Below, piece after piece: positions 45,797 to 55,294 of a DNA stretch of 64,000 nt. How positions within the stretch are numbered: the first letter of the stretch is position 1; the number at the start of each line of letters is the position of its first letter. Source of the stretch: JAENVU01 sp963801105 (GTDB lineage: Bacteria > Actinomycetota > Acidimicrobiia > IMCC26256 > JAENVU01); contig CAWDDH010000003.1 in NCBI GenBank assembly GCA_963801105.1, positions 2,976,001-3,040,000 on the forward strand. The letters are read 5' to 3'. Both the position numbers and the translations under genes were made by a program. The notes beneath the pieces are model-generated. The model was not told where the DNA came from and made no database searches. It worked only from the letters and a program-made list of their open reading frames with translations.

Positions 45797-46330
45797 CTAG
45801 AGCGTTCCCCCTATCGACACATGGGCGATACGCCGAGGCGACGAATCCAAATGGCGAGCGAGGTTCTCCAAGGACGAAGCAAGCCCAGTGGCGTGGTCCG
45901 CGCCAGAAATCCCATCTGGCACATCGGCGGCGGTGATCTCGACGAGGGTGCCTCCGTCCACCGCCTGCACCTTCCAGGTCATCGTCATCGTGCCGGCGAA
46001 CGCCGGGTCATCGGAGACGAAGTCCACCGCATGGACGACCCGAGCGTCGGGAACGACGTCGAGGTAGCGAACCTCGACGACATCTGCGTCGAGAGAGCTC
46101 TTCCCCGGCGCGCCCGTCGGATCGTCGTAGGTCAGGATCAACCGGTAGGAGCCGCCAGGCCGTGGGTCGAACCGCTCGAAGGCAGCCGTCATCCCGCGAG
46201 GTGGGAGCCATGCCAGGAGGTCGTCGCGATCGATGAACGCCTTGAACACGCGGGCCACAGGAGCTTCGACGACGAGCGAGGCGCGGTCCGTGCGAGGGAT
46301 CGACTCCGATGCTAGGGCTTGATCCGAGAC
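45797..46330 (-). CDS. SRPBCC (AHSA1-type) domain protein, start codon unclear
   Basis: The protein matches the SRPBCC/START-like fold. It has RTDRASLVVEAPVARVFKAFIDRDDLLAWLPP, RFDPRPGGSYRLILTY and VVHAVDFVSDDPAFAGTMTMTW, with DHATGLASSLENLARHL at the end. Members bind hydrophobic ligands. The conserved region suggests a start at VSDQALASE (46330), but the codon there is GTC. No ATG, GTG or TTG lies at that place. In-frame alternatives further upstream (for example TTG in the long frame to 46537) have no clear ribosome site. The start given is therefore the end of family similarity. A changed start codon or a base error is possible. Confidence 0.72.
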   Translation of the reverse strand, partial: VSDQALASESIPRTDRASLVVEAPVARVFKAFIDRDDLLAWLPPRGMTAAFERFDPRPGGSYRLILTYDDPTGAPGKSSLDADVVEVRYLDVVPDARVVHAVDFVSDDPAFAGTMTMTWKVQAVDGGTLVEITAADVPDGISGADHATGLASSLENLARHLDSSPRRIAHVSIGGTL

Positions 46331-46499
46331 GAACCCGCGCCCCAGAACGCCGGATCGGTGACGTGGAATCTGGACGCTCGAGGCATCGCGACTCCGCAAT
46401 CGCGAACCCAAGCAGATTGCCCGCTTCTGGTGCGGGCTCGCTCCCGCACCCGAGCGACACGTCACTCGCACCCGCCGCCGCGTGGGTCCCGATTTCGGG

Positions 46500-46588
46500 A
46501 TGGTCACACCCCGCCGTATGGGCCAACTCGCCGGCAACCATGCGTTCGGGGATCACTCGGGAGGCATGGTCACACCCCCATCGTATGG
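46500..46588 (+). repeat. Direct repeat pair ATGGTCACACCCC...CGTATGG upstream of the HNH gene
   Basis: Copy A is at 46500-46521 and copy B at 46566-46588, so their starts are 66 bases apart. Both begin with ATGGTCACACCCC and end with CGTATGG, with two and three bases between. Copy B is followed by ATGGTGCAAACCAT, which is a small inverted repeat. They lie in the 301-base gap (46331-46631) before the HNH start. They may be regulatory sites or marks of a mobile unit. Confidence 0.6.
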
Positions 46589-46631
46589 TGCAAACCATCG
46601 TCGGAAGCGTCTCGCGGAGGAGGTCGGGTCG

Positions 46632-47828
46632 GTGTTGCAGTCGCTGCTTCGTGATGCGCGGGCGCTCGTCGCCGGCCTCGATGTGGAGGGCCTGTCCGGC
46701 GCCTCGGCGCGGGCGATGGTCGAGGATTTCGCCGAGCTCGAACGTCTCGCCGCGGCCGGGAAGCTGCTGGCCACGGGCCGCCTGGTCGCGTCCGGCGCCG
46801 GTCCCGGCGACGACTCCTTCCGCGACGTGGACGCCTGGCTGGCCTCCGTGGCCGGTACCACCGTCGGAGCGGCCCGAGCCACCACGAAGGCCGCCGCGAA
46901 GGTGCTCGACCAGCCGGAGATCGAGTCCGCGGTGCGTGCCGGTGGGCTCTCGGGGGCGCAGGCAGAGATGGTGGCAATCGCATCCGCCGCCGACGGGGAC
47001 GCGTCACGCCGGTTGGTCGAGCTCGCATCCCACGCCGGGGTCAAGGGCCTGCGAGCCGAGTGCGACCGCGTGATCGCCGCGGCCCGGTCGCGCGAGGCGG
47101 AGCAGGGAACGGCCGAGCACGTCCACGCGCTGCGCTCGCTGCGGCACTCCACCCGGACCGACGGCACCGGAACGATCACGATGACCGGTCCCGCGGACCG
47201 CACGGCGGCCGTGATGGCCGCCCTCGAGCCCTTCGAGCGAGCACTCTTCGCCGACCACCGCCGCGCCGGGGTCCACGAGCATCCCGACGCCACGGCGTTC
47301 GACGCGATGGTCGACCTCGCGGCAACGGCCGCATCCCACGGCCCTCACGCCGCACGCGGCACCCGTCCCCTCGCCGCGATCCACCTGCACGTGTCGCAGG
47401 AAGCCTTCGCTCGTGGTCACACCCGACCCGGCGAGATCTGCGAGATCGACGGCGCCGGGCCCGTTCCCGTCTCCACCGCGCACCGTTTGGCGTCGGACGC
47501 GATCGTGAGGGCACTGGTGACCGATGGGGTCGACGTGACCCGCGTCGTGCACCTCGGTCGGTCGATCCCCTCGAGCGTGAGGACGGCGATCGAGACCCGC
47601 GACCGTGTCTGCGTCATCGAGGGCTGCGAGGTCGACCGCCACCTCGAGATCGACCACAACGTCCCGTATGCCCAAGGCGGCCCGACGTCGCTCGAGAACC
47701 TCGGACGCGTCTGTGCGTACCACCACGACCAGAAGACCCGCCGGGACCTGCGAAGACACGGGCCGCCGGGCCGACAACGGTTGCTCGACCAACTCGCCTC
47801 CGGCACCGCGCTCGCCCGCGCCGGCTGA
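46632..47828 (+). CDS. DUF222 / HNH endonuclease family protein
   Basis: The 398-residue protein has the DUF222 helical region, with ARAMVEDFAELERLAAAGKLLATGRL and LSGAQAEMVAIASA. A C-terminal HNH nuclease domain follows: CVIEGCEVDRHLEIDHNVPYAQGGPTSLENLGRVCAYHH, described by its CxxxGC pair, IDHN, EN and CxxHH. Such 13E12-like genes are repeated in many actinobacterial genomes and may spread as mobile elements. The GTG at 46632 is preceded by a strong GGAGGAGG nine bases away. A longer frame starting with the ATG at 46566 is possible, but would cross the second direct repeat. Confidence 0.88.
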   Translation: MLQSLLRDARALVAGLDVEGLSGASARAMVEDFAELERLAAAGKLLATGRLVASGAGPGDDSFRDVDAWLASVAGTTVGAARATTKAAAKVLDQPEIESAVRAGGLSGAQAEMVAIASAADGDASRRLVELASHAGVKGLRAECDRVIAAARSREAEQGTAEHVHALRSLRHSTRTDGTGTITMTGPADRTAAVMAALEPFERALFADHRRAGVHEHPDATAFDAMVDLAATAASHGPHAARGTRPLAAIHLHVSQEAFARGHTRPGEICEIDGAGPVPVSTAHRLASDAIVRALVTDGVDVTRVVHLGRSIPSSVRTAIETRDRVCVIEGCEVDRHLEIDHNVPYAQGGPTSLENLGRVCAYHHDQKTRRDLRRHGPPGRQRLLDQLASGTALARAG

Positions 47829-47843
47829 GCCGATGCGCGGCAA

Positions 47844-48416
47844 TCAGGGCGCGAAGCGCGGCTCGGGGCCGGCGGGGCCGCGGTGCAGGAGGTCGCGCAG
47901 ACGGGCGATGCGCGGGTCGTCGGGGCCGAGGAGGTCCACGAGCCAGCCGATCGCCGCGTGGAGGTCGGCGGTGCCGACTTCGGCGACGGCCTCGATGTCG
48001 GCCCAGTCCTTGGTGCGGTCGAAGAACGCCTTGAACACCACCAGCTCGGTCGCACCCAACACGGGCACCGTGATGCCGGCGAAGGGCACCCGGTCCACGT
48101 GGATCTGAGCGACGTCATGGAAGGCGTGCGTGGTGAAGAACAGGTCGATCGGCGTGTCGTCCCAGAAGACCCGCACCTGCCCGTCGCGCCGGACCCGCTC
48201 GACATCGGCGGCGTCCCACGAGACCTCCGCGGGCAGCGCGGCGAAGACCTCCGAGACCCGGTCCGGGGAGACGAAGACGTTGACGTCGATGTCGCGCGTC
48301 GCCCGCGGCTCCTGCACGTGGAACGCCAGCGCGAGCGCACCGCCGAACGCGTGCGGGACCGCCGCGGCATCCAGCGCCCGTTCGATCGCGACGATGCACT
48401 CGACGAGCGTGGCCAT
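47844..48416 (-). CDS. Nucleotidyltransferase-fold protein, probable toxin of a TA pair
   Basis: The 190-residue protein shows the minimal nucleotidyltransferase pattern. It has Gly25-Gly26 in FGGALALAFH, the Asp42/Asp44 pair in TRDIDVNVF, and a third acidic residue in TPIDLFFTTHAFHD. The later part ELVVFKAFFDRTKDWADIEAV is typical of AbiEii/DUF-type nucleotidyltransferases in toxin-antitoxin or defence operons. Its ATG shares a base with the stop of the upstream XRE regulator gene (TGATG). It would modify nucleotides, tRNA or a protein in the cytoplasm. The DUF222/HNH gene converges on it with 15 bases between the stops. The target is unknown. Confidence 0.8.
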   Translation of the reverse strand: MATLVECIVAIERALDAAAVPHAFGGALALAFHVQEPRATRDIDVNVFVSPDRVSEVFAALPAEVSWDAADVERVRRDGQVRVFWDDTPIDLFFTTHAFHDVAQIHVDRVPFAGITVPVLGATELVVFKAFFDRTKDWADIEAVAEVGTADLHAAIGWLVDLLGPDDPRIARLRDLLHRGPAGPEPRFAP

Positions 48417-48724
48417 CAGCGCAGCGGCGGGAAGCTGAGTCGGCGGGCCGCGGGCCGGCGCGGCAGATGCTCGGCCAGGTCCAGGACCTGCTCGAGCCGG
48501 CGGCCCGCGACCTGCGGATCGGGCGCCGATCGCGCCGCGAGCCGCACGTCGGCATCGGCGCCCGCCGCGGTCACGATGCGCATCAGGGTGTCCACGGTCG
48601 GGACCCGGCTCCCCTGCTCGTAGGTCACGATCGCAGCCGGTGACGTGCCGGCCCGGCGCGCCAGCTCCCGCTTGGAGAGTCCGGCCCGCTCCCGGGCGCT
48701 GCGGATCAGCACGGCGGCATCCAT
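48416..48724 (-). CDS. XRE-family DNA-binding regulator, probable antitoxin
   Basis: The 102-residue protein has a helix-turn-helix domain: LIRSARERAGLSKRELARRAG, then SPAAIVTYEQGSRVPTVDTLMRIVTAAG. A C-terminal segment (LDLAEHLPRRPAARRLSFPP) may bind the toxin. Directly upstream is a 20-base perfect palindrome, which the HTH protein probably binds to repress the pair. The start can be the ATG at 48724 or the ATG at 48733, whose first base is within the palindrome; no Shine-Dalgarno sequence is present. It is followed by the nucleotidyltransferase gene with a one-base overlap. Confidence 0.83.
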   Translation of the reverse strand: MDAAVLIRSARERAGLSKRELARRAGTSPAAIVTYEQGSRVPTVDTLMRIVTAAGADADVRLAARSAPDPQVAGRRLEQVLDLAEHLPRRPAARRLSFPPLR

Positions 48725-48732
48725 GACCACCA

Positions 48733-48752
48733 TGTTATCGGATCCGATAACA
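48733..48752. promoter_or_regulatory. 20-base perfect palindrome, operator of the XRE/nucleotidyltransferase pair
   Basis: TGTTATCGGATCCGATAACA is fully self-complementary. It lies directly upstream of the XRE gene and touches the first alternative ATG (48733). It is also between this operon and the end of typA. An autoregulatory role is expected from its place and from the habits of XRE antitoxins. Confidence 0.65.
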
Positions 48753-48765
48753 CCGGGCTGGAGGG

Positions 48766-50604
<1,839 letters not shown>

Positions 50605-50640
50605 ACAGATCTCTCCGAGAGGGGAAGCCTCCAGTGTACC

Positions 50641-50655
50641 GGGGTCCGGGACCCC
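50641..50655. promoter_or_regulatory. Inverted repeat between typA and the amidohydrolase gene
   Basis: GGGGTCC and GGACCCC are separated by one G. The repeat lies in the divergent promoter region 37 bases upstream of the typA ATG. It could be an operator or a chance GC-rich palindrome. The TAGGGT at 50673-50678 may be the -10 element of the amidohydrolase gene. Confidence 0.3.
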
Positions 50656-50702
50656 CGCTGGACTCGCGGCGGTAGGGTCGCGCCCGAACGAGGGGGACAT
50701 CC

Positions 50703-52376
50703 ATGGCAGCTGATGTGGTGATCCGCGGTGGGCTCGTGGTCGACGGGACCGCCGCGCCGGGGTACGAGGCGGATGTCGCCATCACCGACGGCCGGATCAG
50801 CGAGATCGGCGCCGGCCTCTCGGGCAACCGGGTCCTCGACGCCGGAGGCCACGCGGTGACCCCCGGATTCGTCGACATCCACTCCCACTACGACGCCCAG
50901 GTCTTCTGGGACCCGGCGCTGACCCCGTCGAGCTTCCACGGCGTGACCACCGTCGTGGCCGGCAACTGTGGCTTCTCCATCGCGCCGTGCCGCCCTGAGC
51001 ACCGGGATCTCCTCGCCCGCACCCTGATGCACGTGGAGGACATGGACATCGACACCTTGGCGGCGGGCATCCCCTGGGACTTCGAGACCTTCCCCGAGTA
51101 CCTCGACTCGGTCGGCCGTCATGGCACCGCGCTCAACTACGGCGTCTACGTGGGCCACACCGCGACCCGCATCTACGTCATGGGTGAGGACGCCTACGAG
51201 CGCGACCCGAGCAGCGACGAGCTCCGCGCGATGCAGGCCGTCGTCCGCGAGGCGATGGCGGCCGGCGCGATGGGCTTCGCGACGAGCTCCTCGGGCACCC
51301 ACAACGGAGACCAGGGGCGGCCGGTCCCGAGCCGACGCGCGGATCTCGCGGAGCTCGAGGCCCTGCTCCAGCCGCTGCACGACCTCGGCAAGGGTGTCGC
51401 CGCGCTGCTGCCCGGCGAGAAGATCAAGCACGCCGACGTGTACGGGCTCCAGGCTCGCATCGGCCGTCCGCTCACCTGGACCGCGCTCCTCACCGTCAAG
51501 GGCTTCCCCTGGCACGAGGGGATCATCGAGGACAACGACGAGGCGCGCGCACAGGGCGGCCAGGTGTGGCCGCAGATCTCGGTGCGCCCGCTCGCGTTCC
51601 AGATGAACCTGCGGGAGCCGTTCACGTTCAACATGGCGCCGGCGTTCGCCGCGCTCATGGACCACCCCGTCGCCGAACGCATCGCCGCGTACCGCGACCC
51701 CGCGTGGCGGCGCCAGGCGCTCGAGGACCTCGAGACCAAGACGATGATCCGCCCCAACTGGGCGGCGCTCGAGGTGGCCGAGTGCGCCGCGTTCCCCGAG
51801 CTGATCGGCCGCAAGGTGACGGACCTCGCGGCCGAGCGCGACTGCACCCCCCTGGACGCGATGATCGACCTCGCGCTCGCGGACGACCTCGACACCCGCT
51901 TTCGCAGCGTGCTCGCCAACAACGACCCCGACGCCATCGCATGGCTGCTCCAGCAGGAGGGCTGCCTCCTCGGTCTCGCCGACTCGGGCGCGCACGTCAG
52001 CCAGCTGTGCGACGCGTGCCTCCCGACCGACCTCCTCGGGAACTGGGTCCGGGAGAAGGAGGTCATCACCCTGGAGCACGCGGTGCACAAGCTCACCGGC
52101 GAGCCCGCCGCGGTCTTCGGCCTCGACGCCCCCGACGGCGGCCGAGGCCGGCTGGTGGTCGGCATGGCGGCCGACGTCACCGTCTTCGACCCCGCGACCG
52201 TGGCCCCCGGACCGCTCCGCCGGATCCGCGACTTCCCCGCCGACGGCGAGCGCCTGACCGCGGACCAACCGTCGGGCATGCGCCACACCCTGGTGAACGG
52301 CACCCCGATCCGCGTCGACGGCGCGCCCGATGCCGACGGCCTCGCTCGCCGGCCGGGCGCGGTGCTGCGCAGCTGA
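50703..52376 (+). CDS. Amidohydrolase, N-acyl-D-amino-acid deacylase family
   Basis: The 557-residue protein has the amidohydrolase start VIRGGLVVDGT and the metal-binding FVDIHSHYDAQ (His60, His62, Asp64). GNCGFSIAPCRPEHR supplies the Cys typical of D-aminoacylases. The C-terminal part LADSGAHVSQLCDA and the terminal barrel GMAADVTVFDP are also as in the family. These enzymes cut the amide bond of N-acyl-amino acids, but homologues in Actinobacteria may act on other amides. A related gene lies at 62830, on the other side of the CoA-ester genes. An AGGGGGA element lies shortly before the ATG at 50703. It is not clear which amide it acts on. Confidence 0.9.
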   Translation: MAADVVIRGGLVVDGTAAPGYEADVAITDGRISEIGAGLSGNRVLDAGGHAVTPGFVDIHSHYDAQVFWDPALTPSSFHGVTTVVAGNCGFSIAPCRPEHRDLLARTLMHVEDMDIDTLAAGIPWDFETFPEYLDSVGRHGTALNYGVYVGHTATRIYVMGEDAYERDPSSDELRAMQAVVREAMAAGAMGFATSSSGTHNGDQGRPVPSRRADLAELEALLQPLHDLGKGVAALLPGEKIKHADVYGLQARIGRPLTWTALLTVKGFPWHEGIIEDNDEARAQGGQVWPQISVRPLAFQMNLREPFTFNMAPAFAALMDHPVAERIAAYRDPAWRRQALEDLETKTMIRPNWAALEVAECAAFPELIGRKVTDLAAERDCTPLDAMIDLALADDLDTRFRSVLANNDPDAIAWLLQQEGCLLGLADSGAHVSQLCDACLPTDLLGNWVREKEVITLEHAVHKLTGEPAAVFGLDAPDGGRGRLVVGMAADVTVFDPATVAPGPLRRIRDFPADGERLTADQPSGMRHTLVNGTPIRVDGAPDADGLARRPGAVLRS

Positions 52377-52422
52377 GGCGCCCGCCCGGACATCGGAGTC
52401 GCGAACGGCGCGGAGCGGCCGG

Positions 52423-52428
52423 TACCCT
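52423..52428 (+). promoter_or_regulatory. -10 box TACCCT of a leaderless promoter
   Basis: TACCCT is seven bases before the ATG at 52436, so the reductase/epimerase gene can be transcribed separately from the amidohydrolase gene upstream. Confidence 0.45.
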
Positions 52429-52435
52429 GACCGGG

Positions 52436-53290
52436 ATGTCTCGAGCCCTCGTCACCGGGGCGACCGGGTTCGTGGGCCGGGCGCTGACCCGACGTCTCCT
52501 CGCCGACGGCTGGTCCGTCGCCGCACTCGTCCGGCGCCCCGATGCCGAGCTGCCGCCCGGCGTGGAGGTGCTCCGCATTCCCGACGCCGACTCCGACCTC
52601 GTGGAGCTCGTCGCGGCAACGGCGCCCACGCACTGCTTCCACCTCGCCACCGAGTTCCGCGGCGTGCACCAGGTCGCCGACATCGCCCCGATGATCGCGG
52701 CGAACCTGCAGTTCGGGACCGTGCTCGCCGAGGGCGCGGCCCGCGTATCGGGTCTGGCGTTCGTGAACACCGGGACGGTCTGGCAGCACTACGACGCCGC
52801 CCCGTACAGCCCGGTCTCGCTGTACGCCGCCACCAAGCAGGCGTTCTCCGACCTCCTCGTCTTCTACGCCGAGGTCGAAGGGCTCGCGGTGCACACCATC
52901 GAGCTGATGGATACCTACGGACCCGGCGACACCCGGGCCAAGCTCATCCCCTTCCTGCTCCGAGCCGGCACCGAAGGCACGCCGGTGGAGATGACCGACG
53001 GTAAGCAGCTGATCGATCTCGTCCACGTGGAGGACGCCGTCGGTGCGCTCCTCGCGACCGCGGCCGCGCCGGCCGGCGCGAACTACGGCGCACGCGGCGA
53101 CGGCGCGATCACCCTGCGCGAGTTGGTCGACCGGTTCCAGGCCGCGACCGGGCTCACGCTCGACGTCCGATGGGGCGTCCGCCCCGCCCGACCGCGCGAG
53201 ATGCTCCGGCCCTGGATGACCGCCGACCCGCCCCCGGGCTGGAGCCCGGCGGTCACGCTCGACGCCGGCCTGCGCGCGCTCGTCGGCTGA
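52436..53290 (+). CDS. NAD-dependent epimerase/dehydratase (extended SDR)
   Basis: The 284-residue protein has LVTGATGFVGRALTRRLL, then FHLATEFRG, the FVNTGTVW site with Thr where Ser is usual, and the catalytic YAATKQAF (Tyr-x3-Lys). VHTIELMDTYGPGDTR follows. It is shorter than sugar-nucleotide epimerases and may act as a dihydroflavonol- or hydroxysteroid-type reductase. In this region of CoA-ester genes, a steroid or lipid substrate is possible but not proven. The ATG at 52436 follows a TACCCT box by seven bases. Confidence 0.88.
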   Translation: MSRALVTGATGFVGRALTRRLLADGWSVAALVRRPDAELPPGVEVLRIPDADSDLVELVAATAPTHCFHLATEFRGVHQVADIAPMIAANLQFGTVLAEGAARVSGLAFVNTGTVWQHYDAAPYSPVSLYAATKQAFSDLLVFYAEVEGLAVHTIELMDTYGPGDTRAKLIPFLLRAGTEGTPVEMTDGKQLIDLVHVEDAVGALLATAAAPAGANYGARGDGAITLRELVDRFQAATGLTLDVRWGVRPARPREMLRPWMTADPPPGWSPAVTLDAGLRALVG

Positions 53291-53317
53291 GCCCGCAAGC
53301 ACCGCGCCGCGCCTCGC

Positions 53318-54005
53318 TCACCCGGCGGGCTTGGTCTTGCCGATCCGCTGGTAGACCTCGGGCGGGATGGCGGTCACGTCCTTGTACACGTGGTGGACGC
53401 ACGGCTCCCCCACGCGCTCGGGCGGGAACTCGATGCTCGTGGGGGTCGCTCCCCATTCGACGGGTTGGATCTCGTTGTTCACCGAGCAGTGCGCGCAGTA
53501 GACCCACAACTCGTCGCGCATGAACGTGCCGCGCGCCCCGCTCCCGCAGCATCGCGTACGCGTGCTCGCCCTCGTACCGACCGTCCTCGATGAGCTGGCC
53601 GCCACTCCCGCAGCGGAACGAGAGGATGATCTTCTCGTCGTCCTCGGAGACCTCCACCGCGCCCATGTTGGCGAGCATCGAGCGCGCGATGACCTTGGCG
53701 CGCTGGGCGACGGGAAGGTCGCCCCATTCGGCGCCGGTCGCACGGCGCGGCCGGACGAACTCCTCGCCCGTCCCGCGCAGCGCGCGCTCGACGCCGTCCT
53801 CGCCCAGCTCGTCGGCCACGAACGTCAGCAGGGACGTGATCCAGTTGATCGAGTAGTCCTTCAGGCTCGACCACTGCGTCACCGCGCGGGCGATCAGCTC
53901 CTTGGCGACATCGGGCTCCCCCGCGTCGATCGCAGCGGTGGCCTGCTCCCACAACGGCGTCTCCATCCGTGTGATCTCGGCATCGCTCAGCACTCGGTCC
54001 GTCAC
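53318..54005 (-). CDS. Uncharacterised protein with CxxC motif, frameshifted
   Basis: I do not recognise this about 228-residue protein. The N-terminal part is helical (TPLWEQATAAIDAGEPDVAKEL, then WSSLKDYSINWITSLLTFV). The middle has SFRCGSGGQLIEDGRYEGEH. After a frame change near 53535, the end reads FMRDELWVYCAHCSVNNE, then EPCVHHVYKDVTAIPPEVY. The CxxC and the later Cys-His-His suggest a metal site. The frame is restored by removing one base in a GC-rich stretch (53529-53540). It lies six bases downstream of the acyl-CoA dehydrogenase gene in the same operon, so it may help that enzyme or act on the same CoA ester. Confidence 0.75.
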
Positions 54006-54011
54006 GGTGGC

Positions 54012-55205
54012 TCACCTCCGCGGCATGCCGAGCACGCGCTCGGCGATGATGTTGCGCTGAATCTCGCTCGTGCCGCCGGGGATCGTCCCACCGAACGAGC
54101 GCATCCACTGCGTGGCCCACGATCCGTCGCGCCACATCGCCGGGCCGAGCCGGGCCCGGTCGAGCCCCGGAGGTCCGAGCGCCTCGGCACCGAGCTGCAG
54201 ACTGCGCTGCACCGCCTCGCTCCCGAACAGCTTGAGCAACGAGTGCTCGGAGGCCGACTTGCCCGCCATGAACTTCGAGAACCCGCGGTAGCCCATGCAG
54301 AGGAGCGCCTGCGCGTCGATCGCCAGGGTCGCCACCTGGTCCCGGTACGCGGCATCGTCGCCGATCCGCCCACCGCCCGCCGAGGGCTCGTCGCCCAGCG
54401 CGACGAGCGCACGCAACGCGCGATCGAGGCTGTACGCGTAGTCGATCCAGAGCATCGCCCGCTCGTGGGCGAGCGAGCCCTGCGTGATCGGCCATCCGTG
54501 GTCCACCTCCCCGAGCAGGTTCGCCCGGGGGACCCGGGCGTCGGTGAAGAACACCTCGTTGAAGTCCATGAAGTCCGGCTCGGTCAGCTCGGGGAAGGGG
54601 CGAGGCTCCACGCCCGGCGTCTTCATGTCGACGATGAGCGCACTGATGCCCTGGTGCTTGGGGACCTCGGTGTTGGTCCGCACGAAGCACAGGCACCAAT
54701 CGGCGTGGTGCGCGCCGGAGGTCCACACCTTCTGGCCGTTGACGACGAACTCGTCACCGTCGGACACGGCGCGGGTGCGGAGGCTCGCGAGGTCGCTGCC
54801 GGCGGACGGCTCGCTCATCCCGAGGCACCACGCGATCTCGGCGCGCAGCGTCGGGAGCAGGAACTGCTCGATCTGCTCGGGCGTGCCGTAGTCCCGGATG
54901 GACGGGGCGATGATCCCGAGCCCCTGCGGGTTGAGGCTGCGCGGGATCTGCCGGCGCGACATCTCCTCGAAGTAGATCATCTGCTCGACCGGCGACGCGT
55001 CGCGTCCGCCGAGCTCGGGCGGCCACCCCGGGACGAGCCAGCCGGCGTCGAACAGCGTCCGCTGCCAGGCGCGCGCCCAGGGTGGGAGATCCGCGCTCGA
55101 CCGCTTCGGCCGCGCCAGCACCTCGGGCGGCGGCAGGTGGGCGTCGAGCCACGCCGTCAGCTCGGCCCGGAAGGCTTCCTCCTCGGCTCCGTACCGCAAT
55201 CGCAC
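54012..55205 (-). CDS. Acyl-CoA dehydrogenase (FadE29/ChsE2-like)
   Basis: The 397-residue flavoprotein has the acyl-CoA dehydrogenase features WCLGMSEPSAGSDLASLRT and VNGQKVWTSGAHHADW. The C-terminal FAD-contact segment is GGTIPGGTSEIQRNIIAERVLGMPR. It is divergent from a shorter dehydrogenase (55295), whose C-terminal end lacks GTSEIQRNI but has GGIGFTWEHD. In mycobacteria such unlike pairs (ChsE1/ChsE2, FadE28/29) form an alpha2beta2 enzyme for steroid side chains. The GTG at 55205 starts 30 bases from an 18-base palindrome that lies between the two genes. Confidence 0.92.
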   Translation of the reverse strand: MRLRYGAEEEAFRAELTAWLDAHLPPPEVLARPKRSSADLPPWARAWQRTLFDAGWLVPGWPPELGGRDASPVEQMIYFEEMSRRQIPRSLNPQGLGIIAPSIRDYGTPEQIEQFLLPTLRAEIAWCLGMSEPSAGSDLASLRTRAVSDGDEFVVNGQKVWTSGAHHADWCLCFVRTNTEVPKHQGISALIVDMKTPGVEPRPFPELTEPDFMDFNEVFFTDARVPRANLLGEVDHGWPITQGSLAHERAMLWIDYAYSLDRALRALVALGDEPSAGGGRIGDDAAYRDQVATLAIDAQALLCMGYRGFSKFMAGKSASEHSLLKLFGSEAVQRSLQLGAEALGPPGLDRARLGPAMWRDGSWATQWMRSFGGTIPGGTSEIQRNIIAERVLGMPRR

Positions 55206-55222
55206 CGCCGCACGGTACCCGC

Positions 55223-55228
55223 TAGGGT
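55223..55228 (+). promoter_or_regulatory. -10 box TAGGGT upstream of the FadE28-like gene
   Basis: TAGGGT is followed seven bases later by the 18-base palindrome at 55235-55252, so the palindrome would cover the transcription start. This is a classical repressor arrangement. Confidence 0.4.
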
Positions 55229-55234
55229 CGCCTC

Positions 55235-55252
55235 CCTGACGCCGGCGTCAGG
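55235..55252. promoter_or_regulatory. 18-base perfect palindrome between divergent acyl-CoA dehydrogenase genes
   Basis: CCTGACGCCGGCGTCAGG is fully self-complementary. It lies between the starts at 55205 (minus) and 55295 (plus) and so could repress both. It shares 15 of 16 core bases with the site at 5547-5562. Confidence 0.65.
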
Positions 55253-55294
55253 TCGCCGGCCCGAGGGTTGGGCCCGTCCCCGAGGAGCACCGGC

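Noticed and set aside
46482..46631. An N-terminal extension of 50 residues to the HNH protein
   Set aside because: The extension crosses both direct repeats and the strong GGAGGAGG site precedes the GTG at 46632, so the shorter form is preferred.
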